Shown in pieces: positions 9,975 to 20,000 of a stretch of 64,000 nucleotides of DNA; the first letter of the stretch is position 1, and each line of letters starts with the position of its first letter. This DNA is from a virus, in the IMG/VR virus record IMGVR_UViG_3300017963_000232, positions 1 to 64,000 of that record; one strand, 5' to 3'. The translations under genes and the position numbers were made by a program. The notes beneath the pieces were generated by a model. That model searched no databases, was not told the DNA's origin, and saw nothing but the letters and a program-made list of their open reading frames with translations.

Positions 9975-10474
9975 CACGTCCCCGCGTCCAGCTCAAGAAA
10001 TGCCGCGATCAAAATCACCGCGCAGCGCCCTGCTACACGTTGGATCGGGCTACTTGACTGTAACGCAGAACGCATCAAAGCGATATGCTGTTCTTGAATT
10101 CCGTACTGTTTCAGCTGCTCGAGACCTGTAAGAAAAGAGCGGTCCAACCAAGAGACATCCCGGTCAATATCGATGGCTCGGCGTTTCTCGCAAATCAAGA
10201 CCTGCAGGTACTTCTTCTGGGACAGCAAGCGAGCAAAGATTGCCCCCATATCTCCGTTCATGACGCGGAGCACCCCGTCACGTGTCCGTACGGCCCACAA
10301 TGTGGTGTCCACCAATGCCTCTAAGAGCTTGACTCTCTCCCGCTCCAGGAAAGAGAGAGTAGCGAAAGGCTGAGACATGCGGACCTCAACATCGATCATG
10401 GGACCACGATGGCACTTTTTACCTCGTAAATCTTCCGGGCGACCGCCTGTCGTGAATTCCCACTCGTAAGACAT
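9974..10474 (-). CDS. Hypothetical virion-region protein
   Basis: A 166-residue, mostly helical protein (for example FLERERVKLLEALVDTTLWAV). It ends in a hydrophobic helix (CAVILIAAFLELDAG). It lies between the Ig-like protein and the hub gene, with a TGATG overlap into the hub gene and 3 bases after the upstream stop. The position suggests a small baseplate or tail-completion protein. I do not recognise a family. Confidence 0.75.
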   Translation of the reverse strand: MSYEWEFTTGGRPEDLRGKKCHRGPMIDVEVRMSQPFATLSFLERERVKLLEALVDTTLWAVRTRDGVLRVMNGDMGAIFARLLSQKKYLQVLICEKRRAIDIDRDVSWLDRSFLTGLEQLKQYGIQEQHIALMRSALQSSSPIQRVAGRCAVILIAAFLELDAGT

Positions 10475-10477
10475 GGT

Positions 10478-10903
10478 TCAGCTCCAGATCACCGGGGCAG
10501 TTTTGGACGAAACATTCCCGAACTCGTCCACGCCCGTGTAGCGGATCTTCACCGTTTCCTCTGGAGGCCAAAGTCCCGCCTTATCAATCCAGAACCGAAT
10601 GACGTGGCTCTCAGGACGGCGAACTTTTGAGTTAGAACCGTCGTAAGGAGCTATGAAAGATGTGCCGTCAAACGCCAGGTTGTACGTCCCCCCGTTGTCC
10701 TCACTGATCTCCACGACGACATCATCGATATCTGTCCAACTAGAGAAAAGGTACGTATCAAAACGCAACCAAACATTCGTAGGAACATTAACCGAACCGT
10801 CAACGGGCTTGGACGTGTAGAACCGCGGCTCGATGTCGCTCTTGGGGTGTCCCATCTCGGACTGCCCAAACGGAGAGATCCCAAAGCCGCCATTGAATTT
10901 CAT
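10478..10903 (-). CDS. Virion protein with Ig-like domain
   Basis: A 141-residue protein. After a Gly-rich start (FNGGFGISPFGQSEMG) it reads as one bacterial Ig-like or fibronectin-like domain: SKPVDGSVNVPTNVWLRFDT, then VKIRYTGVDEFGNVSSKTAPV at the end, the typical closing strand of Ig_5-type folds. Such domains decorate tails and baseplates and may bind cell-surface sugars. It lies between fibre genes and the hub cluster. The domain call is by pattern only. Confidence 0.66.
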   Translation of the reverse strand: MKFNGGFGISPFGQSEMGHPKSDIEPRFYTSKPVDGSVNVPTNVWLRFDTYLFSSWTDIDDVVVEISEDNGGTYNLAFDGTSFIAPYDGSNSKVRRPESHVIRFWIDKAGLWPPEETVKIRYTGVDEFGNVSSKTAPVIWS

Positions 10904-10912
10904 AATATCACT

Positions 10913-12133
10913 CTACCACTTCTCGACACTCGAGTCTTGCGCACTAGCACTGAAATCCAGTTTAAAACGACCGCACTGTACATACCTCATGTAAACGTCA
11001 GAATCTCCGGTATCAGTTTGAACAGTAGCGTTCAAAGAATAGAGGGGACCCATCTTGAAGACGTCTGGGCGCGTCCACCAGTCGACAGCAGCGCTGCTCG
11101 ACCCGTAACTCGTATCGCTGGAGCCCACGCCGTCCATCGCAAACATGAGTGCAGACGTGAAAAGGAAATCGAAGAGGTCCTGCGCATCCGTATCACTGTT
11201 GGCAATAATTCCAGAAGCTGCCACATTGATCCCGAATGTCGCCCGATGACTCTGCGCCTTCACCCCTCGAGAAGCCCAGTCCGACTTGCTCTCGTATCCG
11301 TCGTTCCCGGAATACGCCGTCGTGTTGATCGGCCAGCTCTCCAGGAGATACCAGTCGTTCGCAGTGAGCTTCGACGCAACCTCGCTCGGGTTCCACGTGG
11401 TATTCGGGTAGCTCGGATCGTTCTCCGTCCCGATGATGTGGTCCATGTTCCAGGCGTTGACGAAACACAGGCTCGCCGACGAGAGCGCATGGACGTAGTC
11501 CACTTTCGTGTTGAACGCATCGCGCCCGTTGGTCGTCGTCGTGCCGTAATCGTACCCGGCCTCGTCCATGAAGATGCCATGCACGCCGAGCGTCTCCCAG
11601 CCGTCTGCCTTATCCTCGAAGTTGGCGAGCGACTGGTTCACCGTCACGTATCCGAAGATCTTCGCGTTCGGGTTGAGCGCCTTGATCCGAGGAATGATCA
11701 CCTGGGTGTTGGCGTAGTCTCCATGACCCGGGTCCTGGATGCCGTCGCCGAATACGAGCAGATCATACTTCGCCATCTCCTGCGCAACCTTCTCGTTGTT
11801 CCAGGCGTGCTCTGCGCTGTTGAAAGCGTTGAGCCACCCGTAGTAGATGAGCAGATCCTTGGGGCGCTCCCAAAGAGCCTGCTGGACTTCCTGCTCATGC
11901 CATCCCAGCTTTCCGTGGATCGTATTGAGGTTCGTCACCGAACCATTCGGACCAGCTAGAGGGGTGAACCCATCGACATGGAGCGGGTTGTCCGTGTCGT
12001 TGAAGATCTCACGCCGATGCACGAGCATCTGCATCATGGCGAACGTGCCCTTGAGGCCAGTGTCCGGGTCCGTGACGATAGTGTTCCCGTCGATGAACTG
12101 TAGTATGTCGTTGCTGATTCCGGGCTTGCTCAT
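10913..12133 (-). CDS. Glycoside-hydrolase-like TIM-barrel tail protein
   Basis: A 406-residue protein starting at the ATG at 12133, which has AAGGAG upstream in the end of the previous gene; an upstream in-frame start at 12232 would overlap that gene by 92 bases. Residues 80-330 resemble the GH114/spherulation-family-4 TIM barrel: DLLIYYGWLNAF, LLVFGDGIQDPGHGD, AKIFGYVTVNQ, then GVHGIFMDEAGYDYG, where the Asp and Glu of FMDEAG sit at the end of a barrel strand as expected for acid/base residues. Lying among fibre genes, it is probably a depolymerase aimed at host surface polysaccharide. The substrate is unknown. Confidence 0.62.
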   Translation of the reverse strand: MSKPGISNDILQFIDGNTIVTDPDTGLKGTFAMMQMLVHRREIFNDTDNPLHVDGFTPLAGPNGSVTNLNTIHGKLGWHEQEVQQALWERPKDLLIYYGWLNAFNSAEHAWNNEKVAQEMAKYDLLVFGDGIQDPGHGDYANTQVIIPRIKALNPNAKIFGYVTVNQSLANFEDKADGWETLGVHGIFMDEAGYDYGTTTTNGRDAFNTKVDYVHALSSASLCFVNAWNMDHIIGTENDPSYPNTTWNPSEVASKLTANDWYLLESWPINTTAYSGNDGYESKSDWASRGVKAQSHRATFGINVAASGIIANSDTDAQDLFDFLFTSALMFAMDGVGSSDTSYGSSSAAVDWWTRPDVFKMGPLYSLNATVQTDTGDSDVYMRYVQCGRFKLDFSASAQDSSVEKW

Positions 12134-12140
12134 GTCAATC

Positions 12141-13931
12141 TCACTCCTTGATCTTCTCGATGACGACACGGCTGAACACCTCATCCTCACCGAAGTCGTC
12201 TCCTGCTCCGTAATCGCCAAGCCCAAGACCATCTAGGGACTTGGACGTAATGCACCTGTGCTGTAGCTCGAACGTGTCGCTGGATTCTGTAACCTCGACC
12301 ACTCCCTCCAACATCGAGTGTGTTCCGCTGTACCCTGTGAATCCTCCGTAGTTCCCTGCGAACGCCACCATGCCCACGATGGCCGTAGATGCTGTCCCGC
12401 TCGTCTTGCGGAGTCGCGTCATGTGCTTCTCGACTCCGTAGGCTTCCGCCCACGCCCGCACCTTGTACTTCCCGGTCTTGAGCGTGATGACGTTCCCGAC
12501 GCGAGAGATGTTCGAGTTGGTGACGATCTGCTTCTCGGTCGTGTTGAGCGTGCGCGTGACCCAACTCCCAGAAGTAAACGTACCCCCGTCCGTCCCGGCG
12601 GTCTTCTGGTCAGCGTAGATAGCGAGCTGATCAGCGGGAGCCGATGCCGGGGTTTGCATCGTCAACCCGCCAGCACCATCCGATGTGGGCACCGTTCCAG
12701 AATCCCCGCTCGTCGCCAAATTCTCGACGGTAATCTCATCCGCTCCACCATCCGAGTGTCGAGCCGCATGGTCTTCGTTGTGATGCTGGTTCGCCGTGAC
12801 GCCATTCAACTCGTCGTGGCTCGTGACCCCAGCGCCCTCCTCGGACATTTCAAACGGGTTGGTGATGAGCGCAAACGACGTTCCGTCTTCTTGGATAATG
12901 ATGCGACCAATATAGACCGCGAAGTCTCTCAAATACGCCGGGGGTGTGGGGATTACCTCCTCCCCCGCCAAAGCCACGGAGTTCACGTTCGATGTGCCGT
13001 ACTGCATGTGGAGGTGGCCGTCGAAATCCACGTACATGTAGCGCGTACCGTATTTATTATTGCCCAAATTCCCAAGGGCACTCCCGGTCCAGTACTGCTG
13101 ATTGTCGATCTGCGACACACTACTCGAGTCCGGCGTAGTCGATGCGCTGCTGTTCCACACGTCGAAGTAGTCACTCCCGCTCGTGTCGAGAGCAGACAGC
13201 GATTGCCGGTTGTGGGCGCAGTAGAAGACGCCAGCCGACATCGTGACGTTCCGCGTTCCGCTCTCTCCGAGCAGAAGCCCGCTCGCACGCTGCGGCCCGA
13301 ACACCTCGAAGTCCTTGAAGCAGTCTCGGGTGCGGTAATTAGCGAACCTCTGACCCACGTTGAAGATCCGAAGCTCGGTTCCGTACCTGTAGACGCGGCC
13401 AATCACCACCTGGGTATCCAGGTTCAGGTTCATCACGTTATCGGTGACAGCAACCTGTGGCGATCCGCCGTTGTAGTCCATGTAGACCCAGTTAACCGCG
13501 TTCGCGTAGGGGAGTGCGACTCCTGACTCCCCAGAATAATCGTAGACCTCAATATCCCCGGAGTAGCTATTCGACGATTTGATAAACAGCTTTCCAGACG
13601 AAATATCGACAGTAGTCGAACTCGCAAACGAGATAATAAAATCTACGTAAGGGTCCCCCGAAAGGCTCACGCCGTCTTGATGGTTCCTCCACTCACTGGA
13701 AGTAGTATCTATAAAGTCCTGGCCAGAAACTTTACGAATAGCTCCGTCACTCGCCCGAGCCATCAGGTAAAAGTCACCATCTGCCGGAGAACTCTCCGGA
13801 GTCACTCCAGTGAGGTCAATAGCAATGGCCGAACCGGCCCCACCACTGAGGCCATCCCCTGCTACGTCACTATTGAGCTTCTCTTTGGTGACCGCAGAGT
13901 CAGCGATCCACTTGGTTTGAGTCTTAGACAA
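12141..13931 (-). CDS. Tail fibre protein (shares N-terminal module with the next fibre)
   Basis: A 596-residue protein with a TTG start at 13931, supported by GAGGAG a few bases upstream and by the N-terminus itself: SKTQTKWIADSAVTKEKLN closely matches the start of the neighbouring fibre at 14001-15788. The first ~30 residues are therefore a shared attachment module. The middle has fibre-like repeats (ADGDFYLMARASDG) and the C-terminal half is beta-rich with a short 'HNEDHAARHSDGGADE' segment seen in many phage fibres. Probably receptor binding. It is followed by the glycosidase-like gene after 7 bases. Confidence 0.75.
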   Translation of the reverse strand: MSKTQTKWIADSAVTKEKLNSDVAGDGLSGGAGSAIAIDLTGVTPESSPADGDFYLMARASDGAIRKVSGQDFIDTTSSEWRNHQDGVSLSGDPYVDFIISFASSTTVDISSGKLFIKSSNSYSGDIEVYDYSGESGVALPYANAVNWVYMDYNGGSPQVAVTDNVMNLNLDTQVVIGRVYRYGTELRIFNVGQRFANYRTRDCFKDFEVFGPQRASGLLLGESGTRNVTMSAGVFYCAHNRQSLSALDTSGSDYFDVWNSSASTTPDSSSVSQIDNQQYWTGSALGNLGNNKYGTRYMYVDFDGHLHMQYGTSNVNSVALAGEEVIPTPPAYLRDFAVYIGRIIIQEDGTSFALITNPFEMSEEGAGVTSHDELNGVTANQHHNEDHAARHSDGGADEITVENLATSGDSGTVPTSDGAGGLTMQTPASAPADQLAIYADQKTAGTDGGTFTSGSWVTRTLNTTEKQIVTNSNISRVGNVITLKTGKYKVRAWAEAYGVEKHMTRLRKTSGTASTAIVGMVAFAGNYGGFTGYSGTHSMLEGVVEVTESSDTFELQHRCITSKSLDGLGLGDYGAGDDFGEDEVFSRVVIEKIKE

Positions 13932-13936
13932 TTTGA

Positions 13937-13990
13937 ACTCCTCGGCTTTTTGCCTGGGCCGCTACCCCAGGGTATATCCCACCAGGAGAC
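13937..13990 (-). other. Hairpin between the two fibre genes
   Basis: On the minus strand CCTGGG, a 7-base spacer and CCCAGG can pair between the two fibre genes, and a small GGC/GCC pair lies next to it. No T-run follows on the minus strand, so I do not call it a terminator. It may shape translation of the TTG-started fibre. Confidence 0.35.
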
Positions 13991-14000
13991 TGTGCGAGAA

Positions 14001-15788
14001 CTAGTACGTGTAAATGACGATAACCGTATCGCCCGTATCGAAGTCCTCAGACAATCCGGTCGCAACCACGTTCTTGAAGTGGAATTGATTGCTATTCAGA
14101 ATATCGAAATCAGGAGTGACTCCCGTCCCGTCCAGGGCCTGCTTATTGACCTGGATCTTACCATTATTCGGATACGCAGCCACGTTACGCGCACTAGCCG
14201 GAGTGTTGGAGAGCGTGAAGTACCCCGCGGTGGTCTCTCCAGCAGTGATAGTGTGCATCTCCTGGTAACGCTGCTCCGTACTGATACTACCAATCAGATT
14301 GGTGTAGGTGATCTTCTCGACACGCCCGTCAGTCTGGTCATAAATGGCCAGGAGGTCCGTCCCTGCAGGAGTGGTCTCCTCATTTGTCAGGCCGTTGATG
14401 TCGAGAGCCAGAGCTCCCCCAGCTTCCTGCTGGATGCCCTCACCCGCAGTATCCGAATTGAGCTTAGCCGCGGTGATACCATCATCAACCACCTCGAGCT
14501 GTCCTGACAAATTCTCATCGATGGTGGAAGTGTCCACCTTGACCGCGACACCGTTGGACGAGACATTGATGACCTTCGCGAGATTCGCGCCACCCGTGGC
14601 ATCCGCCTGGACATCGAGGTCGGATCCGTTACCTCCAGTGAGGCCGTCACCTGCTACGTCCGATCCCAACTTGGCAGCAGTAACCGACGTCGCGGCAAGC
14701 TTTGCAGTGCTGATCCCAAGGTCCTTCACCTGAACCTGCTCAGACACCCCATCCACTTCCACGGTAGAGTTATCGACCGCAACCGCGATGTCGTTAGCGG
14801 TCCGGTTGATACCTCCGAGGTCTCCCGTAGTACCGTCACCAACACGGATCGTGTTGCCATCCTTGGTAAGGCCCACACCCGCATCAATCTGGCCCGTACC
14901 AGTGAACTGCTCAAACGTCAGGGCATCCGTGTCAATCACGTCGTTGGGAGGATCCGTGATACACACCCAGCCCGTATCGCCGTAGTTCGTACCCGAGTTA
15001 ACCCAGATACGTGCACCCGCAGCGTGCTCACCTGTCAGGAAATTGTCGGGACGAGACCACGCCCCTGTGGTGTCCACTTCCCAGACGCCGTTCTCAGACC
15101 CGGTGCTCTGATTGGTGAGGAGGATCTTGTCCCCCGTAGCCCATGTCGAAACCCCGTCCACCGTTCCTGGGTTGCCACTAAGGGTCAGGTTCGAAGTAGA
15201 GAGCGCTTTCGCAGTACCTCGAGGGAACATCCCCTGGAGTGCGGTATCCAAGAATGCCTTGGTAACTGCGTGAGAGTCATTGACGGGGGTAGGGACACTA
15301 ACTCCAGTCCCGCCAGAAAAGTCATGTGACCCCGTCCAGGTGTAGTCGTCAGTCTCATCGATGTGGGTTGCGTCAATACCGTCAGCCTTGACCGCCAACT
15401 GGCTTGAACCGTTCGCCTCAAGAGTAGCGTCATCGACTTTGACGGCAACACCATTAGCCGAAACGTTAATCGCGGTAGCAAGGTTTGCTCCGCCGGTAGT
15501 ATCGGCCTGAACATCTAAGTCCGCGCCAGCACCGCCAGTCAAGCCGTCTCCCGCAACGTCCGAACCGAGTTTAGCGGCAGTCACCGCCTGCGCTGCCAAG
15601 TGGGACGTGTCAACACCGAGAGCCTTAATCTGGAGGGTATCCGTAGCCACCTCCAGAGTAGCGCCGTCTGCATTGATCTCGAGTTCACCACCCGTAGCTT
15701 GCGTTAAACCAGGACCTGCTACGTCAGCGTTGAGCTTTTCCTTGGTGACCGCATCATCCTGAATCCACTTGGTCGCAATTTTCGACAT
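14001..15788 (-). CDS. Modular tail fibre protein with two 70-residue repeats
   Basis: A 595-residue protein. Residues 1-30 are the same attachment module as in the next fibre (SKIATKWIQDDAVTKEKLN). Residues 69-138 and 369-438 are near-identical repeats (AAKLGSDVAGDGLTGG onwards) placed exactly 300 residues apart. Between them a segment with HAVTKAFLDTALQG and a beta-rich stretch around 190-290 is typical of phage side fibres. A third, weaker copy of the AKLNSDTAGEG motif follows near residue 441. Likely a trimeric fibre that holds or carries receptor-binding tips. Confidence 0.78.
   Translation of the reverse strand: MSKIATKWIQDDAVTKEKLNADVAGPGLTQATGGELEINADGATLEVATDTLQIKALGVDTSHLAAQAVTAAKLGSDVAGDGLTGGAGADLDVQADTTGGANLATAINVSANGVAVKVDDATLEANGSSQLAVKADGIDATHIDETDDYTWTGSHDFSGGTGVSVPTPVNDSHAVTKAFLDTALQGMFPRGTAKALSTSNLTLSGNPGTVDGVSTWATGDKILLTNQSTGSENGVWEVDTTGAWSRPDNFLTGEHAAGARIWVNSGTNYGDTGWVCITDPPNDVIDTDALTFEQFTGTGQIDAGVGLTKDGNTIRVGDGTTGDLGGINRTANDIAVAVDNSTVEVDGVSEQVQVKDLGISTAKLAATSVTAAKLGSDVAGDGLTGGNGSDLDVQADATGGANLAKVINVSSNGVAVKVDTSTIDENLSGQLEVVDDGITAAKLNSDTAGEGIQQEAGGALALDINGLTNEETTPAGTDLLAIYDQTDGRVEKITYTNLIGSISTEQRYQEMHTITAGETTAGYFTLSNTPASARNVAAYPNNGKIQVNKQALDGTGVTPDFDILNSNQFHFKNVVATGLSEDFDTGDTVIVIYTY
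14475..14684 (-). repeat. Repeat copy 2 in tail fibre gene (residues 369-438)
   Basis: Encodes the same 70-residue module as 15375-15584: both begin VTAAKLGSDVAGDGLTGG and continue with DLDVQAD and GVAVKVD. The copies differ by scattered substitutions, so the duplication is not recent. It is a coding repeat, not a mobile element. Confidence 0.85.
15375..15584 (-). repeat. Repeat copy 1 in tail fibre gene (residues 69-138)
   Basis: First copy of the 70-residue fibre module whose partner is at 14475-14684. The spacing of exactly 300 residues suggests duplication of a structural unit or shared trimerisation segment. Confidence 0.85.
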
Positions 15789-15806
15789 GACCGTCTACTC
15801 CTCCGT

Positions 15807-16460
15807 CTAGGCCGACGCTGGGTATGTTGCTCGAACAACGTCTCCAGAAGTCAAATCAGAGTCGATTCCTGTTCCTGGATTCGACCCACCGCTGAACGAT
15901 CCGCCCCCTGGAGCGGTGCTACCGTTACCTATACAAATGTAGTACCCTGGAGCCGATCCTCCAACCACTTCTCTCACAGTGTAATCCGAACCGTATCGTT
16001 GTACACTACCTGTGACGACATAGAGATTGACGTCTTCTTCAGCTCGAGGGTCCTCCGCAAGCGGTCCAATAACCTTGTTCACAGTGTCCGTGTAACTGAG
16101 CTGGTCGACCTCATAGTCCCCCTCCCCGCCTGTCGGAACCGTCCAGTTTCCGTCACCGTCTAAGTACTCGTCCGGATTGCCACTCAACGCAGGCATGAAC
16201 CCAGGAGACGAAGTCGAAGCTTCGAAGTGCGTGTGGTACGTCGCAAACGGAAGAGTCAAGATGATGTTTCCGTCATCGTCCTTGAGGGTAATCGTCCCCG
16301 CGGTAATCTCAGCTTGAAGATCCCCAGACCGCTGAATCTCGTCTTCAGTGTACTCCGTAGTAAGGGGGTAGTCCGTAACCGGATGCGTAAAGGTACGCGC
16401 ACCAAGGTCGGCAATAGTCACCGTAGGTGCCGAGCCTGTAGTAGTCAAGTACACAGCCAT
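15807..16460 (-). CDS. Small tail fibre/adaptor-like protein
   Basis: A 217-residue beta-rich protein that starts 12 bases after the zinc-finger virion gene. The centre contains PALSGNPDEYLDGDGNWTVP, a common joint in collar and fibre proteins, and the C-terminus is Gly/Ser-rich (GGGSFSGGSNPGTG). It lies in the fibre cluster upstream of the modular fibre. Probably a minor fibre or connector; the family is not recognised. Confidence 0.68.
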   Translation of the reverse strand: MAVYLTTTGSAPTVTIADLGARTFTHPVTDYPLTTEYTEDEIQRSGDLQAEITAGTITLKDDDGNIILTLPFATYHTHFEASTSSPGFMPALSGNPDEYLDGDGNWTVPTGGEGDYEVDQLSYTDTVNKVIGPLAEDPRAEEDVNLYVVTGSVQRYGSDYTVREVVGGSAPGYYICIGNGSTAPGGGSFSGGSNPGTGIDSDLTSGDVVRATYPASA

Positions 16461-16472
16461 GGCGTCACCCTA

Positions 16473-16997
16473 TCATGAAGGCGGAAGCCCCCTACTTCGG
16501 TACACAGGCTTCAAAAACACTGTGACGTATGGGTAAGGGACACCCGTACCGTTGCAATACACCTGCAACTCATCCCCCGCATCGATATCCACAGGGGCAC
16601 TGAAAACTTCGTATTCTTTTCGAGAACTAGAAAACGTCAGGGACGCCAGAACCGTTGCCGTTCCATTTCGACGAACCTCGGCAACCCAAGACGCATTCGT
16701 CTCACACGCGGCACTCATTCCGATAATCTGAGCATCCAGGGGTACCACGAAGCCAGATAGGTTAGCGGGAACTCCTCCCGCACCTTGCAAGTAGACATCC
16801 GTAACGGTCCCTGAATTTCTACCCATGCAAAACGCTACGATATCGTCCAGCCGTCCCGTCGGAGGAGTAGCCTTACCTCCGTGATGATACCGGAGGAGTG
16901 CGTGACTCGGGTTAGCCGCAAGGTGACTCTCGAGATCCGCCTCTTCAATCCACGCCTTACACGCAGCGCAGTAAACTGAACGTTCTAATCCTGCCAT
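16473..16997 (-). CDS. Virion-region protein with N-terminal zinc-finger-like motif
   Basis: A 174-residue protein. Residues 9-31 read C-x2-C-x12-H-x6-H (CAACK ... ESHLAANPSH), a C2H2-like zinc knuckle. The remainder is a beta-sandwich-like domain (VPLDAQIIGMSAACE, then AGDELQVYCNGTG) similar to many phage head-fibre or attachment domains. It lies between the tailspike and adaptor genes. The zinc finger in a structural protein is unusual and may serve assembly rather than DNA binding. Confidence 0.66.
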   Translation of the reverse strand: MAGLERSVYCAACKAWIEEADLESHLAANPSHALLRYHHGGKATPPTGRLDDIVAFCMGRNSGTVTDVYLQGAGGVPANLSGFVVPLDAQIIGMSAACETNASWVAEVRRNGTATVLASLTFSSSRKEYEVFSAPVDIDAGDELQVYCNGTGVPYPYVTVFLKPVYRSRGLPPS

Positions 16998-17008
16998 AAC
17001 GTAGACTC

Positions 17009-20000
17009 CTACTCCACGCGCTCAACCCATCCGAGCGTAGCGGTGTCTTCTACAAAAATGGGTGCAGGACCAGTAGCCGCACTAGCCACCCACACCCCCA
17101 ACTCGAGGATGTCTCCTGCGTTAAGGTACCCGTCAAACCCTATGAGAACACCCGTAGCAGGTGTAGGGGACCCGGCACTCCCCGAAGCCACGTCGATGTA
17201 TGATGTAGACGCCACAACCGGAGCTAAATTGCGCCAACCTCCCATCCCGATAGTGTTGTTAAACAGCACCTGGGCGTTCCAAACATTGACACTAAACGTA
17301 ACTTTATAGCGCCCACTCCGTCGAATCAGAATCTGCGACGGGGGACCGCCTCCAGCGGGGTGTTGGAAATCACCATCGGAAACTAAGGCTGGGAGACCAC
17401 TAACCCACGGAACCATCCAAGCGGTACCAACAGAAACATGTCCCCCCGCAATCAGGTTATACCCCGGAGCCGGAGCACCACTATTCGCCGCCACCTGAAT
17501 ACGGGACGGCGCCTCATCCACCATCACCTCGGGGTAAGAGGTGACGTTGTCTACCGTAAACGGTACCGGCCCGTTCTTCTCGGATTCTAGGATAGAGCGG
17601 TAACTCACAGCGTCAAACGAAGGGCCGTAGGGTTCGGACCCTGTGACGCCATCCCACCCAAAAGCGTAACCTAGAGGGTTATCCCCTAGCCTGCAGTCTC
17701 TGAAAATGGGGCGCCCATCCGACTGCGGGTTGGCGCACCCAATATATCCATCGAGGATCGGAGCTAAAGTCGCGTCATACGTACGACTAATGGTTTCGAT
17801 ACGGCAATCCTGGAACCCCGACAAATACGCGTTAGCCAGAATCGAGTATATGTAACTCTTCTTCGCGGAGATGTAGATTTCATTGTATTCCCCCGGAATC
17901 AGAGGTTCTTTTTCAGAAGCTACGAACCCTCGCAACGGCGGATTGAACCCGCCTATGAAAGTGCGATCCAAGTCCAAGAACATCCTACCCGTAGCATCTG
18001 AAGTAGCCGGGCCTGCGCCGCCACTAGGCAGATTGGATACGCCAGTAGTCGAGACACCATCCAAAATCAAACGGTGCCCTCCAGACCACGCACCTCCGGC
18101 CCCTCCCGGGTTGGTATTCTGAGCTGAAATTCCGCCTACCAGAAGAAGCGACGGGATGTTCAATCCCGAAGGAGGTACCAGCTCGTAAGACCGCGCACGC
18201 GTACCGATCACGCGCCCATCGATATGTAACTCAGGGAAGTAGTCAGTAGGGACAAGTCCGCAGGCAGGCCACCACGAAGGATCCAGCAGCCACTGAATCG
18301 GCTGTTGAATAAGAGTGTCTCTCCCTGTAATCGTAACTTTCTGTCTCGGAGGCGGGATGATGGGGCCCGCACTCGCGTCTACTCCCGGGGACATGATGAA
18401 CTCGTACGGAGTAGTAAACTCCGCCGGGTTCACAGTCGTCGTGATGGTCGAGCACGCATGCTGCAACGTCTGATACGGGTTGTTGCGCGTACCGTTACCT
18501 GACACGTCACTACCATTTACAGGGTCGACATGGATACGCCCGAGGCCCGTAGGCCCTGCACCAAGGGACATCGAATCGATGCGCGCTAAAACATCACTCA
18601 AAATGGGGAGAGCGTTAGGGGGGCCCAAGTTGTTAACGAAGCCACTGGCGTCAACGTCAATCCCAGTGTCCATTTCCGAGAAGTTGTACCCTCGGTTGCT
18701 GGGGGAATCTCCCGACATGTTGGTGAACGTCCCGCCACCTGCTAACGCATTCCACGTATACGAGTCAAACCAGACTGCAGGCGCCAGGGGAGCCGCGGCG
18801 TCTGTACCGTCGTGTCCCGCTTTCAAAGTGCGCAGCGTAGACTTCTGGAATCCCGGACCCTCACCAGAAACGTAGCCAGATAGAGGGTTTCCGGCCCAGT
18901 CCACGGTGTTGTCGATATTGCCGAAGGAGGAATCCTGGATACTGCAGAGGTGGATAGACCCGTACAGACTACCAAGATCACAGTTGTCTGCGTAAATCGA
19001 GATGAGGTTGGGCAGGAAGTCCACCCCCGTAATTGCTTCACGTTCCCCGAAAATACCTTCAGAAGGCCCCGAACGAATAACCGCAGAATGGTCGAAAAAG
19101 CATGTTAGAGGCCCTGTAGCAGCCGCCGGAGTCGCCGTACCACTTGCGCGATTCCAAATCCCCCCATCCGACCAATAAGTCCCCTTAGCGTGCAAGAACT
19201 TATTGGCCACCATCGGATTTCCGCCGCCCGGATTCGAATTCTGAACCTGCAAAATGCCCCGGTGCCAGAGGAAGGCCCCTCCCTCTCCCGGGTAGTCCGC
19301 CACTCCAGGAGCGTACATCACCAGAGCCGCGTAATTAGCCGATGGCGCTCCAAACGCCGCCCACCAATCGGGATCAACATCCCAGTCAATATCGCCCTGG
19401 ATCGCAGCACCCCCCGGAGCTTCGATCACGTAGAGAGCTCTTTTACCTGGTAAACCTACCTTCCCAGGGTAGACACCCGGGTTCAGAACAAAGTGCCACG
19501 GGAGATAGAAGTCTAGTGTGCTAGTAGGATCCGGAACCTGATTCGCAGCGTGTTGTAACGTCTTGTAAGGATTATTGAATTCTCCCGTACCAAGGACGTC
19601 ATCTCCGTTGTGCTCATCCACATAGACGTAATTTTTAGGCGTTAGAACCGAAGAACTTCCGCCAATGTTCTGCTCGACCCACCAGAGATATTCATGGATT
19701 TTCTCTTCCCAACCTCGAATCCCCGTGTTGGGAGGTTGGCTGTTATCCTGGTTGGTTTCCGAAAGAGCAGGAAACGCTTTTCCGCTGATCGGCCACTTAA
19801 GGTAGACCGCACGAACAGAGACGTCCTCGGTAGCTAGGCCTTCATCCACGGTAAGGCGCACAAGGTACCCGCCGTAATTCATGCCGAAGTTAGCGGTGGG
19901 GTTGTGGATCGCCGGATCCGAAAACGCCACTGTCACCCCAGGGGGCTGCGACAAGAACTCCCATTTGTACGTTGTGTGGTTCGGCGGAGGGAACTGTGCC

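Noticed and set aside
12134-12232. Upstream start for the glycosidase-like gene
   Set aside because: It would overlap the previous gene by 92 bases and adds a Ser/Arg-rich segment; ATG at 12133 has AAGGAG.
13937-13990. Terminator between the two fibres
   Set aside because: Hairpin present but no T-run on the minus strand.
10847-14507. Long plus-strand frames (for example 10847-11959, 12318-13526, 13677-14507)
   Set aside because: They lie opposite well-supported fibre and glycosidase-like genes, have Arg/His/Val-rich biased composition and no ribosome sites. They mirror the codon pattern of the minus-strand genes.
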